Shown in pieces: positions 23,861 to 33,023 of a DNA stretch of 64,000 nt. The DNA is taken from NCBI GenBank assembly GCA_050084515.1, contig CM114275.1:11780001-11844000 (forward strand), given 5' to 3'. This stretch comes from Blasia pusilla. Lineage: Eukaryota > Marchantiophyta > Marchantiopsida > Blasiales. A program made the translations under genes and the position numbers. Under the pieces are notes generated by a model that worked only from the letters and a program-made list of their open reading frames with translations, was not told where the DNA came from and ran no database searches. Positions within the stretch are counted from its first letter, which is position 1, and each line of letters opens with the position of its first letter.

Positions 23861-24850
23861 AAGTATCCGCCGGAGGGTATTTGTGTGTTAGATCTCTTTG
23901 GTGGGATTAGCACTGGTTTGGCTCCAGTATTGCAGGCCGGTATTCCTGTGCGCCCGGGCCGTCTCTTCCCAACATATCGGTCAGTTGATGTGGAGATATC
24001 CTGAGTTGTTTCCGCCATCAGCTATTCGTGGGTACCAGCGTGCTTTGCCGTCACACATTTCATTGTTGGGGGCGCAGGACCTTGAGAGGGTTGGTCCTGT
24101 GGATTTGGTGATTGTTGGATGGCCATGTCAGGGTCATACACGTGCTGGTCGTGGTGAGAGATTACACGTCCCTAGGTCTCGATTTTTTTGGGAGATGTTA
24201 CGGGTGTTACGACATCTTCAGGTTCATGAGGCACGTGCTCAAGCTTACATTCTGGAGAATGTTCCATTGTTGGGTGACACTCGGACCTGGATGATGGCGA
24301 GTGTTCATGAGGTGCAGTCTTGAATTGGACCAGCGGTGTTGTTGGATGCAGCGCAAGTTGGCTCGCGTGCACATCGTCCACGCTTGTGGTGGACAAACTT
24401 GTTGCCTAGGGAGGTTCTACGTCGAGCATATGATGCAGTGCAGCCGTATCCTTGCCTTATAGTGGATATTATCGTGGATATTGGGCGACTTTCTCAGGTG
24501 GTGAGGGTTATTGATCGGTCACCCATGGCAGTAGTGAACCGTGTGGGCCAGCCTAGGATGGCACTACCCACATTTGTGAGTTTTCCCTTGTCACATGCCT
24601 ATAGGGAAGGTCCCGAGCTTGTATGGGATTCTCATGTGTGACAGTTGGTGGAGCCTAACGCTGATGAGAGAGAGCGTGCGATGGGATTTGCTACTGGTGT
24701 GATAGCGGTTGCTTCCATTTCTGAGGCTTCACGACGTCATGTGTTGGGTCAAGCCATGGACCTGAATTGTTTGACCTGGATTTTGAGTCTTGGCTTGGCC
24801 AAGCAGCGTCGACTTTGGACTAAGTCTATGGGCCTTCCACCTCTTGTGAT
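23861..24850 (+). pseudogene. C5 cytosine DNA methyltransferase domain of copy 1
   Basis: Motifs occur in canonical order: motif I VLDLFGGISTG (about 23885-23917, S-adenosylmethionine binding); motif IV GWPCQGHTRAG (catalytic Cys, about 24118-24150); motif VI AYILENVP (about 24244-24267); a motif VIII-like SRAHRPRLWWTNL (about 24363-24401); motif IX-like ERERAMGFATG (about 24667-24699); and motif X-like HVLGQAMDLN. The order is not permuted, unlike plant DRM enzymes. It lies between protease and reverse transcriptase. The expected motif II-III region after motif I is shortened and the frame shifts there (near 23940-24000). Stops at 24321-24323 and 24639-24641 also break it. An intact relative would transfer methyl groups to cytosine in DNA. 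The source lineage is unknown. Confidence 0.85.
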
Positions 24851-25044
24851 GAGCTCGATGGTTACCGGGATGGTAGAGACATCGGCTGGGGGCGAGGAGA
24901 ATAGTATTTTGCATCCTTGGAGTAAATGGGATGTAATGGCTGGGCATGTGGAGTTGGTTGCTCATGTTGGTGGAGGAGTTATTTGCTCAGATGATGGTGT
25001 AGCTAAGAGTGTACCATCTTGTGAGGGGGTTGCCCTAGCAACCA

Positions 25045-26550
25045 ATGGCGTCGTCCTCTCCCTCTAGTGTGCCAGTGGAGGAGACTTGGGAGGCATTACT
25101 TGGGCCCAAGCTTAGGGGAGGTGAGAAACGACGCTTGACACAATTCCTACGTGCTTATAGGAGTTTTTTTGCCTTTAGCATGAAGGAGTTGGGTGCTTTG
25201 GTTGGACCCGGTATACGAATTGATTTGGCTAGTGATTCACCAATGTTCCGTCGTCCCTACCGATATAGGGATATGGAGAGGGACCTGATTCAAAGTAGGA
25301 CGTTGGACCTTTTGGAGGCTGGATTAGTGGAGTTGTCGCATGGAGAGTATGCATCAGCCACTGTCATGCATGCTAAGAAGGATGTACATGGCAACTACAC
25401 GGATAGACGGATGTGTGGAGATTACCGTCCTATCAATCGACAGACCAAGGTCGATCGGTATGCCATGCCTACACCTGAGGAGATCTTTGATGTGGTGGGA
25501 CAAGAAAAGATTTTTAGTACTTTGGATCTTCATGCAAGATACCATCGGTTGCCAATTCGAGAGAGTGACAAGGCCAAGACAGCATTTTGGGGTGTCAACT
25601 CTCATGGCAAGGATTGTTTGTACCAGTGGAAATTCTTACCCTTTGGGTTGAAGAATGCACCTGCCGAGTTTCAAAGAATGATGGACAAGATCCTAGTAGG
25701 GTTGGATTTTGTTCGTTATTACATTGATGATATCTTGGTGTTCAGTAACACCGTGGAGGAGCATCCGATACATTTGCAGATTTTGTTTGAGCGGTTGAAA
25801 TCTCATGGTCTACGTTTGCATCCAGGAAAGTGTAAGTTCTTCCTTGAGGATATTGAGTATTTGGGTCATGTGATCTATCCATGTGGTTTGGGATTTCAGC
25901 AAGCAAAGGTGGAGGCTATTGCACTCATTCCTCGTCCGGTAGATGTGAGTAGAGTTTGGGCATTCATGGGCTTGGCGAACTACTATCGGAGGTATGTGAA
26001 GGGATTTAGTGCTATGGCAAAGCCTTTGAACCAATTGCTGAAATCAGATCAGGAGTGGCACTGGGGAGATGATCAAGAGAGAGCTTTTCCGGAGCTCAAG
26101 GCTCAGCTGATGGCGGCGCCTAGCTTGAGGAGACCTATCATAGGGCGCCCATTTAAATTACACACTGATTGGAGTAGGTTGGGACTTGGAGCCGTGATGA
26201 CACAACATGATGATGAGCACATGGAGTTTGTGGTGGCCTATGCAAGTCTTTCGAATAATGTAGCAGAGTCGCGCTATAGTTCATATGAGGGAGAGTGCTT
26301 GGCAGTAGTGTGGGTTGTGGCACACTTTAGGTGTTACTTTCTTGGCACACTATTTACCCTTGTTACTGATCACCAACCGCTCAAGTGGTTGATGGAGTCT
26401 GACAAGCTTACCGGGAAGCTTGCACCGTGGGCTCTTATCTTACAGGAGTATGACTTCTAGTTGGTACATAGACCTGGAGTTGCCAACCTTGATGGTGATG
26501 GGTTGAGTAGGAACCCATGTACTAGCCAAGAGGATGAAACAAGGGCTAGA
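25045..26550 (+). pseudogene. Reverse transcriptase and RNase H of copy 1
   Basis: A 471-codon open frame covers nearly all of RT. It includes LLEAGLVELSHGEYAS, MCGDYRPINRQT, FSTLDL.ARYH, KTAFWGVN, FLPFGLKNAPAEFQRMMD, the catalytic YYIDDILVF (about 25718-25744), LGHVIYPCGLG and GLANYYRRYVKGFS. The RNase H part follows with HTDWS, the Glu of YEGECLAVVW and the Asp of VTDHQPLKWL, its carboxylates. A TAG at 26458-26460, where copy 2 has TAC, ends the frame in the RNase H tail and reading continues in frame (VHRPGVANLDGDGLSR). This is the best-preserved part of the element. Its frame relative to the methyltransferase differs by one base near 25030. Confidence 0.9.
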
Positions 26551-26799
26551 TGGCATGGCGAGGTTGATGAGGAGATGGTGCCAGGTTGGCATGCATCTAC
26601 CTTTTTATGTTGGTTAGGGGTGGACTCTAGTATGGAGGACCACATGACATCTTACTCTAGTCAGAGGGTAGATGGCCAACCTTCAGATCCTAAGGTTGGA
26701 GATGGTGGTACAGTTCAGCATGATATTCATGATGATGCGTTGGTGTTAGAGTTCCTACGGACCAGTAGGGTGCCAGATATAGTGAGTGCCACGGAGTGA

Positions 26800-27835
26800 G
26801 ACCGTATTCTTCAACGTGCTAAGAGGTATCGATCGGAGGGAACACATATTCTCCGTGTGTGGGAGGATGGTAGAGTACGATTAGTGCCGCATTTGGCTCA
26901 AAGAGAGTGCATTGTGCAACATGCCCATGAGGAGTTGGGACATTTTGGGGTAAAGCGTACGTATAGCTTACTCCTTGGTCAGTATTGGTGGCGTGGCATG
27001 CATACTCATGTGCACCAGTTGTTATCACGTTGTATGGTTTGTGATCGGGTGTGGGCATCATTCAATGGCCCTACACCACAATTACACCCCTTTCCTATTA
27101 TGGGGTTGGGTTACCGTTGGAGTGTGGACTTTGTAGGACCGTTACCGTTGACTGTACGACATCATCGATATGTGTTGGTGATGGTGGAGCACTTCTCCAA
27201 GTGGATTGAGTTGGTGGCATTACCTGACAGGGCAAGTGAGGGAACGGCGTATGCGTTTCTTGATAGAGTGCTTAGTCATTTTGGTGCACCAGCTGAAGTG
27301 TTGACCGACCAGGGTACACAATTTCAGGGTGAGTTTAAGGTCTTGTGTGACAAAGCATTGATTGATCATCGGACCACGTCTTGAGATCATCCAGAGGCGG
27401 ATGGTTTGGCTGAGTGTGTGGTTCAGACGGTGAAGAGAGCATTGCGCAAGTATGGCCTACACAAGGGGCATCTTGGAGACTGGGATATTCAGTTGCCATG
27501 GTTAGCCATGGGGTATACGTTCAGTCGCCAAGAATCCTTGGTTTCCTTCTCACCTTATTTTCTGTTATACGGCCGAGATCTAGACTTGCCAGCAGCAATT
27601 CGTCAAGAGTCTACTGAGGTGGTGAACCTTGATGACCTTGAGATGTGGATGAGAGTGTGTTCTCAGCGAGCAGAGCTCATTCGGAGAGTTATGCCAACAG
27701 CCTTTGAGAATCTTGCCATTGCTCAACATAGCGATACGTTGTGGTATGCAACCATTCGGGTGGAGGTTATCGACCATCGATTTGTAGGTTCCATGTGGGG
27801 GACTATGTCTACAGCAGATTGCACCGAAAATGTTG
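26800..27835 (+). pseudogene. DDE integrase of copy 1
   Basis: The N-terminal zinc-binding part (HAHEELGHFGVKRTYSL then CMVC) is followed by the catalytic core. The core has Asp in SVDFVGPLP, Asp in VLTDQGTQF and Glu in DHPEADGLAE, the DDE triad of Ty3-type integrases. A TGA at 27382-27384 interrupts just before the Glu; related minus-strand copies have CGA there. A frame change near 27770 separates the core from the C-terminal region and PHD finger. In a working element it would insert the cDNA with the 4-bp duplication observed. Confidence 0.85.
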
Positions 27836-28159
27836 GATGTGACAGCAAGCCGCACTTGTTTACGAGTGCGCGAGGTGTTAGCTTCTAGAGTTCTCATGTT
27901 GGAGGGTCGTGATGGAGTTGTTTGGAAGGGCCATGTGCGTAATTGTGCGCCATGTCATCTTCCAAATGTGGATGGTACTGTTGACCCAAGCTTAGCCATG
28001 ATACGTGCTAGCTTGAGGTGCATGTTGTGTGGGTCTGTTGATAACGTAGCCCGTATGTTGGTGTGTGATCATTGTTCTAGGGGTTGGCACATGATGTGTT
28101 TGACTCCACGTATGGATGTTGTTCCTACTGGAAGGTGGGTTTGTTCTCGATATACTTAG
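27830..28159 (+). pseudogene. Integrase C-terminal segment with PHD finger, copy 1
   Basis: After the segment VLMLEGRDGVVWKGHVRNCAPCHLP comes a C4HC3 zinc finger: CMLC (28019), then CDHC, then His and Cys in GWHMMC, then W.C. The spacing C-x2-C-x11-C-x2-C-x4-H-x2-C-x14-C-x2-C and the Trp two residues before the seventh Cys are typical of PHD fingers, which read histone H3 tails. In this copy the last Cys is Tyr (CSRY), so zinc site 2 is damaged. The finger is the last domain before the stop and may guide integration to chromatin, as chromodomains do in other Ty3 elements. Confidence 0.8.
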
Positions 28160-28320
28160 GAGAGGTAGATGACTTGATCTTTGCATGATATGGATTACAG
28201 ATGTGCGACTAATGATGGGGCAACCTAGCACCCGGCCTTCTGATTCGTGCACCCACGAAGGTGTATAGCATGCAGTAGATGTATAGGGCTACCTGGGAGT
28301 TAGAGGGACCTAACCGCCAG

Positions 28321-28440
28321 TTAGGGGGGGGAGTTGTGGTACACTTGTGTTTGTGGATGCTCTCGTCTTTGTTATGTATGTATGTGAGTATGGTATATCA
28401 ACGATGTATGTTGTATGACGATGTGGATTTGCACGACAGT
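28321..28440 (+). repeat. Polypurine tract (28324-28333) and block B1
   Basis: AGGGGGGGGAG is the expected plus-strand primer. It is followed directly by B1 (28333-28438, 106 bp, GTTGTGGTACAC to GCACGACA) and a GT dinucleotide before A2. The same arrangement recurs in copy 2 (43392-43511) and, with other sequences, in the minus-strand element at 37299-37440. Confidence 0.8.
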
Positions 28441-28914
28441 TGTCATGACCATACGGATTATGTCGTAGAGTATAGTGTGCTCGTAGAGGCCATACCTTAT
28501 GTAGGGCCGTAGTGTCTAGGTAGAGATGCGGTTTCATACATAGGGTTGGGGGTTACTCAGTTGAGGGTGACTTTTCCAATAGGGCCCGCTCTTAGGTTGG
28601 AGGATATAGTGTGGAGTGCACTCAAAGAACAGTTAGCTCTTTGAGTTGAGCCTGTTGCATTGGGAGTTAGCCTTGGTAGTGAGTAGAGCTCTTGGCTATG
28701 GTGGTTCCTGCAAGCTTCGACTTGGATTCTCCCATCGTGGAGTGGGTTTGGCTCGATTGTATGTGATTCTATACGTGTTTTATGACAGTAGGTCTTCCAC
28801 GGATTTCAGTTGTGGTACACTTGTGTTTGTGGATGCTCTCGTCTATGTTATGTATGTATGTGAGTATGGTATGTCAGCGATGTATGTTGTATGACGATGT
28901 GGATTCGCATAACA
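28441..28914 (+). repeat. Right terminal blocks A2 (28441-28808) and B2 (28809-28914)
   Basis: A2 matches A1 over exactly 368 bp, and B2 matches B1 over exactly 106 bp. The element ends GCATAACA, followed by the CCTA duplication. The unit as a whole corresponds to the solo copy at 5143-5611. Confidence 0.85.
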
Positions 28915-28918
28915 CCTA

Positions 28919-29215
28919 TGAGGGACACATATCCTGGAGACCAATATAGTCTCCATGCCTTGATCTTCTTCGGATAGAGAATCCAAAACTCGTGATAATC
29001 GTCCATGGGAGGATCCTCCACATGCTGGAAAAGTCATGAATGGGTCAAATTTATGTTGGTTCTGCATCCTCTGTGCATCACACGAACTATCAAACTCCTC
29101 CATAAAATCATTTAACTTGATGGTTCCCATAGATATTGCAATCATCCATGCTTGAGAGAACCGTTGGGGTCCTCTCGTGGACCCATAGATATTGCAATCA
29201 TCCATGTCCCACTAA
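28919..29215 (-). pseudogene. Older Ty3 gag, upstream part, on the other side of the insertion
   Basis: Minus-strand reading gives GTIKLNDFMEEFDSS, HKFDPFMTFPA and DQGMETILVS, matching the Gag of copy 1 (GTIELEDFIHEFDTW, LFTPFLAW). Joined to 18009-19143 across the inserted element, the frame reads on at the duplicated CCTA. A short direct duplication of GGACCCATAGATATTGCAATC... lies at about 29128-29212. Confidence 0.75.
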
Positions 29216-29393
29216 AATGGTGTGGTGACACTTACGACACTCCATGGACTCTCTGGTAACTCAAGATCCATTGACATCATCCCGAGAGCAAATAAGACTG
29301 GCGATTGAGGTGGTTTCTTGCCTCTCCCACATCGAAGCCTCTAAACTCTGAGAAACCTGTGATTCACCCGTATCACCGTGATGAAGATTGGGA

Positions 29394-30562
29394 AATTGGA
29401 ACTTGAGTTCTGATTTCTTGCCGTGCCTCAAGAGACCACCTTGGGAAATAAGGAATGGCAGACGAACCCAATCGGAACTAGAGTTCGGATTGCTCCACCG
29501 AATTGCCAACACGCCCGGAACTAGGGCATCCAAAATTTCCTTCAAAGAGCGACGAAATTAGAACTTGAGTTCCAAATGCTTGTTGCTCACTCCTTTTTTT
29601 CTCAGAATGTTATATGACAGAATTGGAACTTCAGCTCCAATTGATCAATCTTCCCTCTCTACTTCGCACGTCGCGTCGTGCCCCACATGAAAGAGTTGTG
29701 GAATAGGCACTTCAGTTTTGATTCTTCCCTCCTTCCTCTCAACGATGTGTTTCAACTACAAAGTCTCGCCGACCTTATCTCGTAGGTCTAGCCCAAGGGG
29801 ATTGGAACTTGAATTTCAATTGCCCTCACTATCCACTCTATAGAGAGAACCACCACAATTGCAAGCTGAATTGGAATTACAGTTCCAATTGCCTCCTCAT
29901 GTCACTCCACTATCCCCTATTCCAATGCACTATACCACGTCGTAGAAGTCGTCACCATAGTTGCATCACTCCACTGTGGCAGAATTGGAATAGAAGTTCC
30001 AATATTCTCCTTGCTTCCTTATCACTCCTGCTGCGCCACTCTATGTCACGCCGTCAAGATGACCACCATGTAGTTGGACTACACGTAGGCTCAACTATGC
30101 TAGAATTGGAACTTGAGTTCAAAATCACTTTTGCAACTCCCTTGTCACCCCAGCTGCCGCACCGCGCCGCGCACTAGAGATGACTTCCTCTTGAATCACA
30201 AATTCACTTCCGATTCTCTCTTTGCCGCTCTACTCTTGGACTATCTCATGGAATGGCTCACACCTGAAGTGGAACTTAAGTTCCCATGCCTCTCCTCCAC
30301 TCCGCTTACTGCGTGGATAAAAGCTCCAACTATGCTCGATTAACGGCTACACAATAGTGACACTAGATCCTCCACACTAGTGGCACCCCAACCTATTCAA
30401 TCTCTCACAGAGGGAAAGCTACACCACGTACCGTCTTCCTTGCATTTCCTAAACCACCTTCACTAGAACGAGTATCGAAACTTGAGTCCAAATAAAGTGA
30501 GAAGCTCTCATTCTCACTTCTTCTCACTTTTGCAAATAACGGCTATCAAAACTTAAGTTCTG
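29394..30562. repeat. Array of twelve palindromic GGAACTTNAGTTCC units
   Basis: Near-palindromes of the type AATTGGAACTTGAGTTCCAATT recur at about 29394, 29470, 29556, 29621, 29702, 29801, 29869, 29983, 30103, 30267, 30474 and 30546, spaced 65-207 bp. The spacers are CT-rich and diverged. The array lies upstream (on the minus strand) of the older gag and could be that element's leader. No coding function is evident. Confidence 0.7.
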
Positions 30563-33000
30563 ATCCCTCGCAAAGTAGTTCCAATGTTGCTCTGGCCCTT
30601 TCCACACCGTTGACCCGATCTACTCATAAAATCAATGATGTTGCGGGGAATATTTTTGGAATTTTTGTCAAACGTGCTCTGTTTCTCTCATCCCGTTTTC
30701 ATTGTTGGACTCAATTGTTCGAGCTTGTTCCAATGGCAAACTCAGATTTCAAAAAATATATGACAATGCATCATAATTTTTCCCACATGACTTTGGCTCC
30801 TTGCTTGATTATCCTCTTGACCAACTTCCATCCAATTTGGTCCAAAATCAAAATAAGTAATTGAGTGCCCACACATTTGCCACTTTACCCACACTCAATA
30901 CTTCATCCATGCACCTCACAACTAATGCCTTTGCAAGGGGTGTTGATGCCTCACCCATGTGCCCTTTGTCTCCACCGATCGCGTGGGAAACTTGCACCCT
31001 ACGCTACATACCCTACCAAATGCTCTCCTAAATGTACTGACGCTTGAAAAAAAAATCTCAGGCCGAAAATTTTTGGGAAATTTTCTCATGAATTTTTTTG
31101 GAAATTCACTCTTCAAAATTTTGATTTAAAATCTTTGCTTGAACCTTGCTCCTCTTCAAGATTTCAAAGTGAGGTTCAAAGTGTAGTGCCATACGCTAGA
31201 CATGCATCTCATCAAGCGCTCTCCCCAACGCACCCAACACCTCACATGGGTGCCCCAAATTATTTCCATAGCCATGTAGGATACCTCAACCAATACTCGG
31301 TGCCTCATCCAACACCCAAACGTGACAAATCACACTTCACCCTTCACCCCATTGCGACACGTAGCATCACCCACCATAAAGCACATTGTCAGCATCTCCG
31401 CGATGACCCATGGCATCACTTTGGGCCCCTACTCAACACCGCTCTACATCGCCCAATGAAAATTTGGGCACCCAAAATTTTGCTAAATATTTCCATAAAT
31501 TTTGAGTTGAAACTTACTCCTCCTCAAAATTTTGTGTGGACTCAGTCCAGATATGTGCACTTGAACAAGTCCATAAACTTATGTTCATGATATTGAAAAA
31601 CTTATCAATGTGGGAAATATATATATTATATGAATGATGGGATGTCCATTGGAAACTTTGGGATAGAATATTTGAGAAATTTACGAAAAAATAACTTAAG
31701 ATTTGGTTTATGCAAAACCTTGCTACTTGTCCTCTATTGCCCTTGTCCCACCTTATGGCGACGTAGTTCCACTTGGTGTCTTACTACCCTCCTCCCCATC
31801 GTGTGTCCCATCCTGTGCCTCATCTCACTTCCCCAACATCCTCGCACCCCCACCTTTTGGTAGGGCAAATAACAATGGAAAAGATTACTAGATTGTATAG
31901 TCCCCTTTAAAGCATACATCATTTTGTCCCATTAACTATTTAGATATATGGCCTAGGCAAGAATTTCATGATTTCCTTACCAAATGTGCCCATCTACTCT
32001 ACTAAAGGAATGGAACCTTGTTTGGTTATTACCCACAATGCCATGCATCGCGTTGCGTTATTTCCAAGTTGAAGGACTTCTAAGACAAGGTACATAGGCA
32101 CATTTCATTGCTTTAGGTAGTCATGTTTCTTTAATAATCGTATATATTGTCTCCATTGTAAATCAAATTAGATTATAAGGAGTAAACCATCTTTTACTCC
32201 TAGGCTCTCCTAATCATTCCCTCCTTTTGGTAGGTTGTCCCATTTTCGGTATAAGGGGGTTATATTCTCATAACAATTCTCATGTTTATGAGAATATAAC
32301 CTCTTTATAACGAGATACAACATATAATTTAAAGTTTTACATGCATTGTAAAGTATCATAACAAATATAAGAAAAAAGTACCCTGAAAAACACACAAGAT
32401 ATCATTGCTTACAAAAAAGTTTATGAATTTAGATAATATTGGCAGAAACGCCGGTACAATACCAAAAGGCCATCACATGAAAGGAGGGGATAGGGTCACT
32501 TATATACAACTACGCAAGTCTCAAGAACCTTCTAAGTCCTCCATCTCTCGAGCATTCATTCCGGCGTCAGATTCCCCATCATCAAACTTGAACAAGAAGG
32601 TTTACATACGTCCACACGCTACTTTGGACAACTTGCTTACGAGTGTCCATGATAGCTTACATCGCCGTAACTTCATCCTATATCACAATCTATATTACAA
32701 ACATCTCTTTGCTTGCAATAAGACAGAAAATATTTCCCCCTTCAGACATGATTGTTTAACATGATTAATAGCTTCACTCCATGGGAAGGAAGTGAAGGTA
32801 GTAGTCCACATTAGTACACTACGTGTCCACACTTCGACATAACAAATGTCTTTAAACCAATCACAATCCAGCTGTAAACCAGTTTCTACTCTACACACCT
32901 ATGCACTTCACCCAAGCGTCGGGCGACCTACCGACTTATGGGCCCATGTACCCACTGAGGAGCAATGGGTGTCCGTGTGTGGGCGGGCCTTCCATGTCCT
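30563..33000. other. No gene recognised
   Basis: The interval has mixed composition, with several short open frames lacking motifs. An AT-rich block with repeated GAGAATATAACC-type sequence lies near 32250-32310. The last part is downstream of the VOC gene and may hold its 3' untranslated region. Confidence 0.4.
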
Positions 33001-33023
33001 GAGCTCATGGCGCATGCAGAGAA

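Larger units (their letters stand above)
19144..28914 (+). mobile_element. Ty3-type retroelement carrying a DNA methyltransferase and a PHD finger, copy 1
   Basis: The 9,771-bp unit is bounded by CCTA duplications (19140-19143 and 28915-28918). It starts TGTCATGACC and ends GCATAACA. Order: repeat A1, a primer-site candidate, a long leader, Gag, protease, C5 methyltransferase, reverse transcriptase, RNase H, DDE integrase, PHD finger, polypurine tract, B1, A2, B2. Domain order of the core enzymes (RT-RNase H-IN) is that of Ty3/Metaviridae. Coding is broken by stops at 23341, 24321, 24639, 26458, 26797 and 27382, and by frame changes, so the copy is not autonomous. Methyltransferase capture by retrotransposons has been reported in charophyte algae and dinoflagellates (de Mendoza and colleagues, 2018, as I recall). 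Confidence 0.9.

Noticed and set aside
23861-24850. Captured plant DRM methyltransferase
   Set aside because: DRM enzymes have permuted motifs (VI-X before I-V); here motif I precedes IV, VI and VIII-X.
19144-28914. Classification as a DIRS element
   Set aside because: The termini look DIRS-like, but the coding region has a DDE integrase and a retropepsin, shows no tyrosine recombinase, and makes a 4-bp target duplication.
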